Shown piece by piece: positions 1 through 6,598 of a stretch of 9,515 bases of DNA (its first letter is position 1; the number at the start of each line of letters is the position of its first letter). The translations under genes and the position numbers were made by a program. The notes below the pieces were generated by a model that did not search any database, was not told the DNA's origin, and saw nothing but the letters and a program-made list of their open reading frames with translations. The DNA is taken from assembly GCA_003519585.1 (NCBI GenBank), contig DOWL01000076.1, forward strand, positions 25,136-34,650, given 5' to 3'. This DNA is from Nocardioides sp. Lineage in GTDB: Bacteria; Actinomycetota; Actinomycetes; Propionibacteriales; Nocardioidaceae.

Positions 1-104
1 CCGGAGGCGCCCCAGCGCCGACGGAGTCGAAACCTCCGCAGCGTTGGCACCCGCTCAACCACCGAGTGGGGACCCTGGAAGGCCAGCCACGTAAATGACT
101 GTCG

Positions 105-120
105 GAAGCTGGCCAGCTTC
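105..120. repeat. Perfect 16-bp palindrome in the operon leader
   Basis: GAAGCTGG at 105-112 is followed directly by its exact reverse complement CCAGCTTC at 113-120. With no loop, it looks more like a binding site for a dimeric DNA-binding protein than an RNA hairpin. It lies about 260 nt upstream of the flgB start. Its function is inferred only; it could also be part of an intergenic repeat. Confidence 0.55.
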
Positions 121-157
121 GGAGATGACAATGTTCGCCTGTTGAATACCCCGGCAA

Positions 158-230
158 GTTTCGGCCCCGCCGGGCGCGCGGCTCCGCCGCGACAAACCGG
201 GTCGCTGCGCTCCCTCCTGGTTAGCGAAAC
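158..230. repeat. Structured GC-rich element bounded by GTTTCG/CGAAAC
   Basis: GTTTCG (158-163) pairs with CGAAAC (225-230) as an outer stem. Inside are two further stems. CGCGGC (177-182) pairs with GCCGCG (186-191) around a TCC loop. AACCGGG (195-201) pairs with CCTGGTT (216-222) using one G-U wobble. The whole could fold as a three-way junction. The GTCGCTGCGCTCCCTC-type core (202-216) resembles short intergenic repeats of high-GC Actinobacteria, so a REP- or MITE-like repeat is my first reading; a structured 5' leader RNA is the alternative. No T-tract follows, so it is not a classical intrinsic terminator. Confidence 0.4.
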
Positions 231-238
231 CACTTATC

Positions 239-254
239 ACCGGTCCAGACCGGT
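239..254. promoter_or_regulatory. 7-2-7 inverted repeat, possible operator
   Basis: ACCGGTC (239-245) and GACCGGT (248-254) are exact reverse complements separated by CA. ACCGGT is itself palindromic, and its two copies begin 10 bp apart, about one helical turn. That geometry suits a dimeric regulator. A two-base loop makes an RNA hairpin less likely. It lies 125 nt upstream of the flgB start. No known regulator motif is recognised. Confidence 0.4.
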
Positions 255-369
255 CGACACCGCTGAACTTCTTTGCGCGAAATCCTCAGGTGGGGAAGGG
301 GTGGGCCGAGGAGGAACCTGAGCACGGAGCGCTCGTACCCCCTGCCGACGGATCGGCCGACCCTCCCGT

Positions 370-374
370 GGAGG
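370..374 (+). promoter_or_regulatory. Ribosome binding site that sets the flgB start
   Basis: GGAGG lies five bases before the GTG at 380. This supports 380 as the flgB start rather than the in-frame GTG at 290, which would add 30 residues with no resemblance to FlgB. Confidence 0.7.
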
Positions 375-379
375 ATGCC

Positions 380-733
380 GTGTCCGTGCCTGCCATCGGC
401 AGTGACTCTGTCTTCGCCGTGCTCAACTCCGCCCTCGACGGGTTGACGGTCCGCCAGAACGTCATCGCCGACAACATCGCGAACGTCGACACCCCGGGCT
501 TCCGCGCGACCAGCGTCGACTTCGAGACGTCGCTGCGCTCCGCGATCGAGAACGGCGGTCGGACCGCGGTCAGCGCCAAGGAGCTGCCCACCGACACCCC
601 GGTCGGGGCGAACGGGAACAATGTCGACCTCCGCAAGGAGACGCTGGCGGCCACCCAGACGCAGTTCCAGTACCAGCTGATGACGCGGGCGGTCAGCGAC
701 CGCTTCGCGCTGATCCGGACGGCGGCGTCCTGA
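380..733 (+). CDS. flgB: Flagellar basal-body rod protein FlgB
   Basis: This is a proximal rod subunit, exported by the flagellar type III apparatus and assembled on FliE above the MS ring. From GTG 380 the product is 117 residues, within the usual FlgB range. The family motif DNIANVDTPGF is at residues 31-41, preceded by the helix LNSALDGLTVRQNVIA, and the C-terminal helix (about 88-113) matches the amphipathic helix that packs in the rod. The start is set by GGAGG five bases upstream. A longer reading from GTG 290 adds a Glu/Pro-rich leader unlike any FlgB. There is no signal peptide, as expected for a type III substrate. The TGA stop overlaps the flgC ATG by one base. It is the first gene of the operon. 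Confidence 0.93.
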   Translation: MSVPAIGSDSVFAVLNSALDGLTVRQNVIADNIANVDTPGFRATSVDFETSLRSAIENGGRTAVSAKELPTDTPVGANGNNVDLRKETLAATQTQFQYQLMTRAVSDRFALIRTAAS

Positions 734-1122
734 TGGGTGCCTTCGACGCGCTCACCATCGCGGGCTCCAGCCTCGGAATGCACCAGACCTGGCTGGACAC
801 GCTCTCCTACAACATCGCCAACGCGAACACCGTGCGCAGCACCTCGGAGGACGCGTTCCAGGCCCAGATGGTCATCGCCCAGTCCGAGCCCGGCGGCGGC
901 GTCGACGTCGCCGGCATCGCGCTGAGCGACCCGGAGGGTGTCCTGGAGTACGCGCCCGACCACCCGCTGGCCGACGAGGACGGATACGTCCGCGCGCCGT
1001 CGATGGACATGGCGAGCCAGATGTCCCAGCTGATCATGGCCCAGCGCGGCTACCAGGCCTCCGTCCAGGTGACCAAGTACGCCCAGGACTCCTACAGCAG
1101 CGCGCTGCAGATCGGACAGTGA
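733..1122 (+). CDS. flgC: Flagellar basal-body rod protein FlgC
   Basis: This is a proximal rod protein, partner of FlgB, of 129 residues. The N-terminal family signature [13 protein letters not shown] is at about 18-30, and the typical middle phrase [11 protein letters not shown] at about 76-86. The C-terminal rod helix, about residues 92-129, ends SALQIGQ, close to the conserved FlgC end. Length is at the short end for FlgC (about 130-150). It starts at an ATG inside TGATG, overlapping flgB by one base, with only a weak purine run upstream, so translation probably depends on ribosomes arriving from flgB. It ends one base before fliE. Confidence 0.94.
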   Translation: MGAFDALTIAGSSLGMHQTWLDTLSYNIANANTVRSTSEDAFQAQMVIAQSEPGGGVDVAGIALSDPEGVLEYAPDHPLADEDGYVRAPSMDMASQMSQLIMAQRGYQASVQVTKYAQDSYSSALQIGQ

Positions 1123-1123
1123 G

Positions 1124-1453
1124 ATGAGCGTCTCCGGGATCGAGGCCGCCGGCTTCGCGCCGTACGTCGCCCCGCGCGTCGACTCCGCCAGCACCGTCGG
1201 CCCGCAGGGCCCGTCCGGCCCCAGCGCCGCGGGCGCCGACTTCGGCAGCCTGGTGCTCGACGGGATCGACCGACTCGAGCAGGTGCAGCAGAAGAGCGAC
1301 ACGCTCGCCGTCAAGGCCGCCACCGGCGACCTACAGAGCATCCACGACTACACGATCGCCGCTACGCAGGCCGCGGTCACGACCCAGGTCACCGTGGCCG
1401 TGCGTAACAAGGCGGTCGAGGCCTTCACCGAGATCATGAGGATGCAGGCCTGA
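1124..1453 (+). CDS. fliE: Hook-basal body complex protein FliE
   Basis: FliE is the adaptor between the FliF MS ring and the rod and is among the first proteins exported. The product has 109 residues, close to the usual size. The first 35 or so residues are Gly/Pro/Ser-rich and probably flexible. A helix follows ([20 protein letters not shown], 40-59). The C-terminal half contains the conserved phrase [18 protein letters not shown] (66-83) and the ending [16 protein letters not shown], which matches the FliE family closely. The ATG comes one base after the flgC stop. The TGA overlaps the fliF ATG (TGATG). Confidence 0.94.
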   Translation: MSVSGIEAAGFAPYVAPRVDSASTVGPQGPSGPSAAGADFGSLVLDGIDRLEQVQQKSDTLAVKAATGDLQSIHDYTIAATQAAVTTQVTVAVRNKAVEAFTEIMRMQA

Positions 1454-3048
1454 TGAAGGACTCGGTCCAGCGCCTCTCTCGTCGGGGGCGCGATACGTTC
1501 GGCGCCTTCACGACCGGCCAGAAGGCGATCACGGTGCTCGGCACCGTGGCCCTGCTGCTCGGTGGCTTCATGGTCTTCAAGTGGGCATCGACCCCGGATT
1601 ACGCACCGCTGTTCTCCAACCTGTCGGCCAGTGACGCCTCCGCGGTCGTCGACGAACTCGACGCCACCGGTACGCCGTACGAGCTGGCCGACGGTGGTAG
1701 CACTGTCATGGTCCCGCGCGACGACGTCTACTCGACCCGGATCACGCTCAGCGGCGAGGGGCTGCCGGCCGACTCGGACAACCAGGGCTACTCGATTCTC
1801 GACAAGCAGGGCATGTCCCTGTCGCAGGACGCCCAGGACACCAACTTCAAGCGGGCCATGGAGGGCGAACTCTCCAACACCATCGAGGCGATCGACGGTG
1901 TCGACACCGCGGTCGTCCACCTCGCGATGCCGCAGAAGGAGGTCTTCGCCGACGAGCAGCAGCCGGCCACGGCCTCGGTGCTCGTGAAGACCCGGCCCGG
2001 CTCCACGCTGGAGTCCGAGCAGGTGCAGGCGGTCGTCCACCTCGTGGCCTCCAGCATCGACGGCCTCGACCCCGACAACGTCACCGTGGCCGACGCCACC
2101 GGCAAGGTGCTCTCGGCGCCCGGGCAGATGGGTGACGACGGCGGCACCCGCACCCAGCTCGTCTCGGACGTACAGGACGAGTACCGCACCAAGCTCCAGG
2201 CGATGCTCGACCGCGTCGTCGGCCCGGGCAACTCCACCGTGCAGGTGACCGCCGACCTCGACTTCGACGACTCGGTGATCGAGACCAGGGACTACACCGC
2301 CAACCCCGACACGCCGCCGCTGTCGCAGAGCCAGACCGCGGAGACCTACAACGGCGCGGGCACGCCCGCGAGCGTCGGCGGCGTGGTCGGCCCGGACGGC
2401 CAGATGGATCCCTCCACGAGCGGCTCGACCGACTCGCAGTACAGCAACACGACCAGCACCCAGGACAACGCGCTGGACGAGACCCGCGAACGGCGGGTGT
2501 CCGCGCCCGGCTCGCTGGCCAGCCTGCACGTCGGCGTGGCGCTGGACGCCGAGGCGACCGCCGCGAACGGCATCGACAGCCGCGACATCCGCGATCTCGT
2601 CGTCGCGACGGCGGGCATCAGCAAGGCACGGGGCGACACGGTCGCGATCAACGAGATGGCCTTCGACCGGACCTCGGAGAAGGCCGCCGCGGCGGCGATC
2701 TCCGACGCCGACAAGGCCGAGGCCGCCGCGACCCGGCGACAGCAGTACAAGGACGTCGGCCTCGCCGTGCTCGTCGCGCTGCTCGTGCTCGGCGCCATCT
2801 TCACCGCCCGTCGCCGGGCCAAGAAGCGCGACGAAGCCGCGACGTACCTGGTCGAGCAGCTGCGCCAGGACCAGGAGGCGCGGCTCACCGCGACCCAGGT
2901 CATGGAGCTGTCCCCGGCGGCGCTGGCCCTCAACGAGGCCGACGACGCTCGGGGTGACGACCTGCGCCGGGAGATCGACGATCTGATCGAGCGGCAGCCC
3001 GACGACGTGGCGGCCCTGCTGCGCGGCTGGCTCGCGGAGCGCCCCTGA
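1453..3048 (+). CDS. fliF: Flagellar MS-ring protein FliF
   Basis: FliF forms the membrane ring on which the motor and export apparatus are built. It has 531 residues, slightly shorter than the enterobacterial protein. A cytoplasmic N-terminus of about 24 residues precedes membrane segment 1 (about 25-45). The YscJ/FliF ring-building domain follows (about 46-220), with YAPLFSNLSASDASAVVDEL and the SLSQDAQDTNFKRAMEGEL region. The second extracellular domain (about 245-405) holds a Ser/Thr/Gly-rich insertion at about 290-340, the region of the beta-collar, then the conserved RVSAPGSLASLHVGVALD. Membrane segment 2 is at about 435-452. The cytoplasmic tail ends PDDVAALLRGWLAERP, the FliG-binding end. 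GAGG lies about ten bases before the ATG. Both ends overlap neighbours through TGATG. Confidence 0.96.
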   Translation: MKDSVQRLSRRGRDTFGAFTTGQKAITVLGTVALLLGGFMVFKWASTPDYAPLFSNLSASDASAVVDELDATGTPYELADGGSTVMVPRDDVYSTRITLSGEGLPADSDNQGYSILDKQGMSLSQDAQDTNFKRAMEGELSNTIEAIDGVDTAVVHLAMPQKEVFADEQQPATASVLVKTRPGSTLESEQVQAVVHLVASSIDGLDPDNVTVADATGKVLSAPGQMGDDGGTRTQLVSDVQDEYRTKLQAMLDRVVGPGNSTVQVTADLDFDDSVIETRDYTANPDTPPLSQSQTAETYNGAGTPASVGGVVGPDGQMDPSTSGSTDSQYSNTTSTQDNALDETRERRVSAPGSLASLHVGVALDAEATAANGIDSRDIRDLVVATAGISKARGDTVAINEMAFDRTSEKAAAAAISDADKAEAAATRRQQYKDVGLAVLVALLVLGAIFTARRRAKKRDEAATYLVEQLRQDQEARLTATQVMELSPAALALNEADDARGDDLRREIDDLIERQPDDVAALLRGWLAERP

Positions 3049-4061
3049 TGACCCTGACCACTCTCAACCCCGGCATCCGCAAGAGCGCGGTGCTGCTGAT
3101 CCAGATGGGCAAGGAGCGCGCGGCCAGCGTGCTCTCCCAGCTCTCCGAGGCAGAGGTCGAGGCGGTCTCCGCCGAGATCGCCCACCTGGAGTCGATCAGC
3201 AAGGCCGAGAGCGACGCGGTGCTCGAGGAGTTCCGCGACCTGATGGTCGCGCGCGGCCACATCAACCAGGGCGGCCTCGCCTTCGCGCGCCAACTGCTCC
3301 TCGAATCACTGGGCGAGGAGCGGGCCGACGAGATCATCCAGCGGGTCACCGCCTCGGTGATCCAGATGCCCTTCGAGTTCCTGCGCGCGGCCGACCCTGC
3401 GCAGCTGCGCTCGTTCATCGCCGACGAGCACCCGCAGGTCATCGCGCTGGTGCTGGCCCACATGACCGCCGACAAGGCCTCGCTGGTGCTCGCCGGGCTC
3501 GAGCCCGCCCGTCAGGCGGATGTCGCGCACCGGATCGCCGTCATGGACCGCACCTCCCCCGAGATCGTCCGCTCCGTCGAGTCGATCCTCGAGCGCAAGC
3601 TCTCCTCGATGCTCCAGACCAAGGACCAGTCGAAGGTCGGCGGCCTCGATCCGCTCGTCAACATCATCAACCGGGCCGACCGGTCGACCGAGCGCCAGAT
3701 CGTCGAGGGACTCGAGTCGCTCGACCCGGCGCTGGCAGACGAGGTCCGCAGCCGGATGTTCATGTTCGAAGACATCGTCACTCTCGACGACCGGTCGGTG
3801 CAGCAGGTGCTGCGTCAGGTGGACGCCGCGCAGCTGTCGTACGCACTCAAGGGCGTGGCCCAGCCGGTGCGCGACAAGATCCTGTCGAACATGTCCGAGC
3901 GGGCCGCCACCACGCTGCTGGAGGAGGTCGAGCTGCTCGGACAGGTCCGCCTCACCCAGGTCGAGGAGGCCCAGCAGAGCGTGATCCGGGCCATCCGCCA
4001 GCTCGAGGAAGAGGGCCAGATCATGGTCCGCCGGGGAGGCGACGATGAGTTCGTCGAGTAG
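3048..4061 (+). CDS. fliG: Flagellar motor switch protein FliG
   Basis: FliG is the rotor protein that binds the FliF tail, FliM and the stator. It has 337 residues, the standard length. The N-terminal FliF-binding domain spans about 5-100. The middle domain has the EHPQ motif at 127-130, the Gly-Gly linker GGLDPLVNIIN is at 198-208, and the MFMF motif that joins the C-terminal helices is at 237-240. In the torque helix the charged positions are kept: Lys268, Arg275, the acidic pair Glu292-Glu293 (commonly Asp-Asp in enterics) and Arg301. Charge is thus conserved though residue identity differs. It starts in TGATG from fliF and ends with TAG 17 bases inside fliH, followed by a second in-frame TAG. 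Confidence 0.97.
   Translation: MTLTTLNPGIRKSAVLLIQMGKERAASVLSQLSEAEVEAVSAEIAHLESISKAESDAVLEEFRDLMVARGHINQGGLAFARQLLLESLGEERADEIIQRVTASVIQMPFEFLRAADPAQLRSFIADEHPQVIALVLAHMTADKASLVLAGLEPARQADVAHRIAVMDRTSPEIVRSVESILERKLSSMLQTKDQSKVGGLDPLVNIINRADRSTERQIVEGLESLDPALADEVRSRMFMFEDIVTLDDRSVQQVLRQVDAAQLSYALKGVAQPVRDKILSNMSERAATTLLEEVELLGQVRLTQVEEAQQSVIRAIRQLEEEGQIMVRRGGDDEFVE
4033..4039 (+). promoter_or_regulatory. Strong ribosome binding site for fliH inside fliG
   Basis: GGGGAGG lies five bases before the ATG at 4045, within the last codons of fliG. It fixes the fliH start and the 17-base overlap between the two genes. Confidence 0.65.
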
Positions 4062-4788
4062 CCCATCGAGTAGCCGGGCGTTCACCCCGCTGCTCCCCCC
4101 GGCGGTCGCCGAGGACGCGCCGGTGCTCCGCGGCGAGGTGGCCACGCTGACCTTCGAGACCCCCGAGCTCCGGTCTGGGGAATGGACCCGGTTCGGTCCC
4201 GACTCGGTGCTCGGCGACGCGGTCACCGAGGCTGCCCTGTCCGCCATGGTCGACGACGCGCGCTCGGCCGCACAGGCGCAGGGGTACTCCGTGGGTTGGG
4301 CCCAGGGTCGCCGCGAGGCGGCCGACGAGGCCGCGCTGGCCGCGCGCAGCCACGAGCTTCAGCTCGCCGAGGAGCGCAGGCGCTGGGCAGCCCGGCAGCA
4401 GGCCGCGCTCGACGCACTCCAGCGCGCTGCCGAGGCCCTGACCCGCGCCACCGACGAGGCGCAGGCGCTGGTCCGGGCACAGGCGCTCGACCTGGCCCGC
4501 GAGCTGACCGAGACCATGGTCGGGCACGAGCTCCGAGCCGCTCCGGACAACGCCGCCGACGTGGTGGCCCGGGTGCTGGACGCCAGCCCGGCCGACCGGC
4601 CCTTCGTGGTGCGCCTGCACCCCGAGGTGGCCGAGAGCGCCGCGATCGCCCCGCTGTCCGAGGCCGGTGTCCGGGTCGTCGCCGAGCCGGCGTACGCCCC
4701 CTCCGACGCGGTCGTCGAGGTCGACGGCCAGGTCATCGACCTGCGGCTGCGCTCGGCCCTGGACCGGGTCCGCGAGGTGCTGTCGTGA
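4045..4788 (+). CDS. fliH: Flagellar export assembly protein FliH
   Basis: FliH is the stalk-like regulator that dimerises, binds the FliI ATPase and docks it at the motor and export gate. It has 247 residues. The N-terminus is Ser-rich and then acidic and disordered (1-60). A Gly-spaced helical stretch GYSVGWAQGRREAADEAA (80-97) and a long Ala/Arg/Glu coiled coil (about 65-160) are typical of FliH. The C-terminal domain (about 145-247) shows FVVRLHPEVA and the ending VVEVDGQVIDLRLRSALDRV, which matches the FliH/V-ATPase subunit E-like fold. Sequence conservation in this family is low, so position between fliG and fliI is part of the identification. It overlaps fliG by 17 bases and fliI by four (GTGA). 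Confidence 0.9.
   Translation: MSSSSSPSSSRAFTPLLPPAVAEDAPVLRGEVATLTFETPELRSGEWTRFGPDSVLGDAVTEAALSAMVDDARSAAQAQGYSVGWAQGRREAADEAALAARSHELQLAEERRRWAARQQAALDALQRAAEALTRATDEAQALVRAQALDLARELTETMVGHELRAAPDNAADVVARVLDASPADRPFVVRLHPEVAESAAIAPLSEAGVRVVAEPAYAPSDAVVEVDGQVIDLRLRSALDRVREVLS
4054..4075 (+). repeat. Direct repeat placing two in-frame stops at the end of fliG
   Basis: TCGAGTAGCC occurs at 4054-4063 and again at 4066-4075, twelve bases apart. In the fliG frame each copy contains TAG, so fliG has a tandem stop separated by three codons. In the fliH frame the same bases encode the Ser-rich start SSSSSPSSS. It looks like a small duplication. Confidence 0.6.
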
Positions 4789-6140
4789 GCGTCTCCGTCA
4801 CCGAGTCGGCCCAGGCGTTCCGGTCTCCCGGGTCCGACCTGTTCGCCGCGGTCCGCAGCTCCGTGCTGGAGGCCGCCCGACCGGCCCGCCGGGGGCGCGT
4901 CACCGAGTCGATGGGGCTGCACCTGCGGGTCTCCGGCCTGCGGGCCGCGGTCGGCGACCTGATCGAGGCCGAGCTCGGCACCGGTCAGCCCCTCCTCGCC
5001 GAGGTCGCCGCGAGCGACGCGGACGGGCTGATCTGCCTGCCCCTGGGCCACACTCGCGGGCTCGAGGTCGGCGCCGCCGTACGCCACACCGGCGGTCCGC
5101 TGCGCATCCCCGTGGGCCACCAGCTCGCGGGTCGGGTCCTCGACGGACTCGGCCGCCCGGTCGACGGCGGTCCGTCACTCGACGCACTCCCCCGGGTCGG
5201 CGTCGAGCACGACGCGCCTCCGGCGTTGAGCCGCCCACGCATCGACACGCCGCTCGGCCTCGGCGTACGCGCGCTCGACTCGCTCGTGCCCTGCGGCCGC
5301 GGTCAGCGCATCGGCATCATGGCGGGCTCCGGGGTCGGCAAGTCCAGCCTCCTCTCGATGATCGCCCGCGGCACCGAGGCCGAGATCTCGGTGATCGCGC
5401 TGGTCGGCGAGCGCGGCCGCGAGGTCCGGGAGTTCCTGGAGAACGACCTCGGTCCCGAGGGGCTGGCCCGGTCGGTCGTCGTGGTCGCCACCTCCGACGC
5501 GCCGCCGGTCGAGCGGTTGCGGGCGGCGTTCGTGGCCACCCGCATCGCCGAGTGGTTCCGCGACGCCGGACGTCACGTCGTCCTGATGATGGACAGCCTC
5601 ACCCGGGTGGCCATGGCTCAGCGCGAGATCGGGCTGTCCGCCGGCGAGCCGCCCGCGACCCGCGGCTACCCGCCGAGCGTCTTCGCGCTCATGCCCCGGC
5701 TGCTCGAGCGGGCCGGCACCTCGCCGCACGGCTCGATCACCGGTCTCTACACCGTGCTGGTCGAGGGCGACGACATGCAGGACCCGATCGGCGACACCGC
5801 GCGGTCGATCCTCGACGGCCACGTCGTGCTGAGCCGCCGGCTCGCCACAGCGGGCCACTTCCCCAGCATCGACGTGCTGGAGTCGATCTCGCGGGTCACC
5901 TCGGCCGTCACGAACCCCGAGCAGCGCGCCGACGCCACCGTGCTGCGCCGGATGCTCGCCGCCCACCGTGACGTCCGCGAGCTCGTCGAGATCGGCGCGT
6001 ACGTGCCGGGCACCGAGCCGGACGCCGACGCGGCGCTCTCGCGGATGGGTGAGATCGAAGCGTTCCTGCGCCAGGCGATGGACGACACGACGGCGCGCGC
6101 CGACACCTGGAACCGGCTCGCCGGGCTGGTGGCGGCATGA
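4785..6140 (+). CDS. fliI: Flagellar type III export ATPase FliI
   Basis: FliI is the hexameric ATPase that, with FliH and FliJ, delivers substrates to the export gate; it is related to the F1 beta subunit. From GTG 4785 it has 451 residues, the usual length. The N-terminal beta-barrel region is at about 40-110. Walker A GSGVGKSS is at 181-188 with Lys186, the LVGERGREV loop at 206-214 carries the likely catalytic Glu209, and Walker B VVLMMD is at 265-270. The phrases AGEPPATRGYPPSVF (286-300) and GRPVDG (123-128) are diagnostic. An in-frame reading extends back to 4182, but those residues are Arg/Gly-rich shadow of fliH. The start shares GTGA with the fliH stop; the end shares ATGA with fliJ. 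Confidence 0.97.
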   Translation: MSVSVTESAQAFRSPGSDLFAAVRSSVLEAARPARRGRVTESMGLHLRVSGLRAAVGDLIEAELGTGQPLLAEVAASDADGLICLPLGHTRGLEVGAAVRHTGGPLRIPVGHQLAGRVLDGLGRPVDGGPSLDALPRVGVEHDAPPALSRPRIDTPLGLGVRALDSLVPCGRGQRIGIMAGSGVGKSSLLSMIARGTEAEISVIALVGERGREVREFLENDLGPEGLARSVVVVATSDAPPVERLRAAFVATRIAEWFRDAGRHVVLMMDSLTRVAMAQREIGLSAGEPPATRGYPPSVFALMPRLLERAGTSPHGSITGLYTVLVEGDDMQDPIGDTARSILDGHVVLSRRLATAGHFPSIDVLESISRVTSAVTNPEQRADATVLRRMLAAHRDVRELVEIGAYVPGTEPDADAALSRMGEIEAFLRQAMDDTTARADTWNRLAGLVAA

Positions 6141-6598
6141 GCGGAACCGCCCACGACCCCGGCCTCCGCGCCGTGGCCCGGGTCCGTGAGGTCCGCGAGC
6201 GCGACAGCAGGCTCGGCCTGCGTCAGGCGGCCGACGAGCACCGCAGGCGGCAGCTGCAGGCCGACGAGCTGGACCGCGTCGTCCGCGAGCACGCCGCGGC
6301 CGGCTCTGCCGCGGGGCAGGGTCTGCCCGAGTGGGCTGCCCGGCGCAGCTCGCTCATCGCCCTCGCGGCCGCCGCCCGCCGGGCCCACGACGAGGTCGAC
6401 GCCGCCGCCGTACTCAAGGCCTCCGCCCAGGAGCACTGGCAGCGCGACCACGCCCGGCTCGCCGCGGTCGAGCACCTGCTCGAGCTACGGGCCGAGGAAC
6501 GGCGCGCCGAGCGTGCGCGAGCCGCCGCCCGCGAACTCGACGACATCGGCGGTCAGGCGTGGCTGCGTGGTCAGGGACGCCGGGAGGTCGCCAGATGA
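6137..6598 (+). CDS. fliJ: Flagellar export protein FliJ
   Basis: FliJ is the central-stalk component of the export ATPase, resembling the gamma subunit of F1, and also handles chaperones. The product has 153 residues, the usual size, and is almost entirely charged helix: Arg/Glu/Ala-rich segments at about 10-55 and 75-135 form an antiparallel coiled coil, with a Gly-containing break near 56-66. FliJ is poorly conserved in sequence, so the call rests on coiled-coil character, size and its place directly after fliI. It overlaps fliI by four bases (ATGA) and the following hydrolase gene by four bases (ATGA). Confidence 0.86.
   Translation: MSGTAHDPGLRAVARVREVRERDSRLGLRQAADEHRRRQLQADELDRVVREHAAAGSAAGQGLPEWAARRSSLIALAAAARRAHDEVDAAAVLKASAQEHWQRDHARLAAVEHLLELRAEERRAERARAAARELDDIGGQAWLRGQGRREVAR

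Larger units (their letters stand above)
1..379. other. Non-coding leader region upstream of the flagellar operon
   Basis: I see no convincing gene here. A forward frame is open from position 1 to about 318, but it has no ATG, its third positions are clearly poorer in G/C than the genes downstream, and its translation resembles no family I know. The stretch is less GC-rich than the genes and holds a perfect palindrome, a structured element and an inverted repeat, listed separately. The operon promoter should lie here or further upstream. I found no clear sigma-28/WhiG-type site (TAAA, about 15 nt, GCCGATAA) and no strong TTGACA/TATAAT pair. A strong Shine-Dalgarno-like run, GAGGAGGAA at 308-316, has no ATG, GTG or TTG at the right distance. 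Confidence 0.75.

Noticed and set aside
92..118. Sigma-28/WhiG-like promoter starting with TAAA at 92-95
   Set aside because: The -10 side at the right distance reads GGCCAGCT, a poor match to GCCGATAA, and it falls in the palindrome.
55..240. Reverse-strand 61-codon frame in the leader
   Set aside because: No recognisable sequence and no good ribosome site. It overlaps the palindrome and structured element, and its Arg/Gly-rich middle reflects the GC-rich core.
1..318. Forward open frame entering from the window edge, possible end of an upstream gene
   Set aside because: Third positions are far less G/C-biased than in the real genes, no motif is seen, and stem-forming repeats interrupt it.
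290..379. 30-residue N-terminal extension of FlgB from GTG 290
   Set aside because: The extra residues are Glu/Pro-rich and unlike FlgB, while GTG 380 has GGAGG at five bases and gives a normal-length protein.
1..379. Cyclic di-GMP riboswitch ahead of the flagellar operon
   Set aside because: I looked for the conserved core segments of the GEMM class and did not see them; the GC-rich stems at 158-230 do not match.
1348..2529. Long reverse-strand open frame of 393 codons opposite fliF
   Set aside because: Its translation is Val/Gly/Arg/His-rich with no family resemblance. Long antisense frames are normal opposite G/C-ending codons in very high-GC genes.
4182..4784. In-frame upstream extension of fliI (and likewise 6186-7565 for fliK, 6331-6594 for the hydrolase)
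   Set aside because: The extensions are Arg/Pro/Gly-rich shadows of fliH, fliJ and the hydrolase gene; the true starts are set by coupling and homology.
5175..5966. Reverse-strand open frames opposite fliI (also 3306-4247 opposite fliG and 4021-4620 opposite fliH)
   Set aside because: These are compositional shadows of well-identified genes and show no domains.
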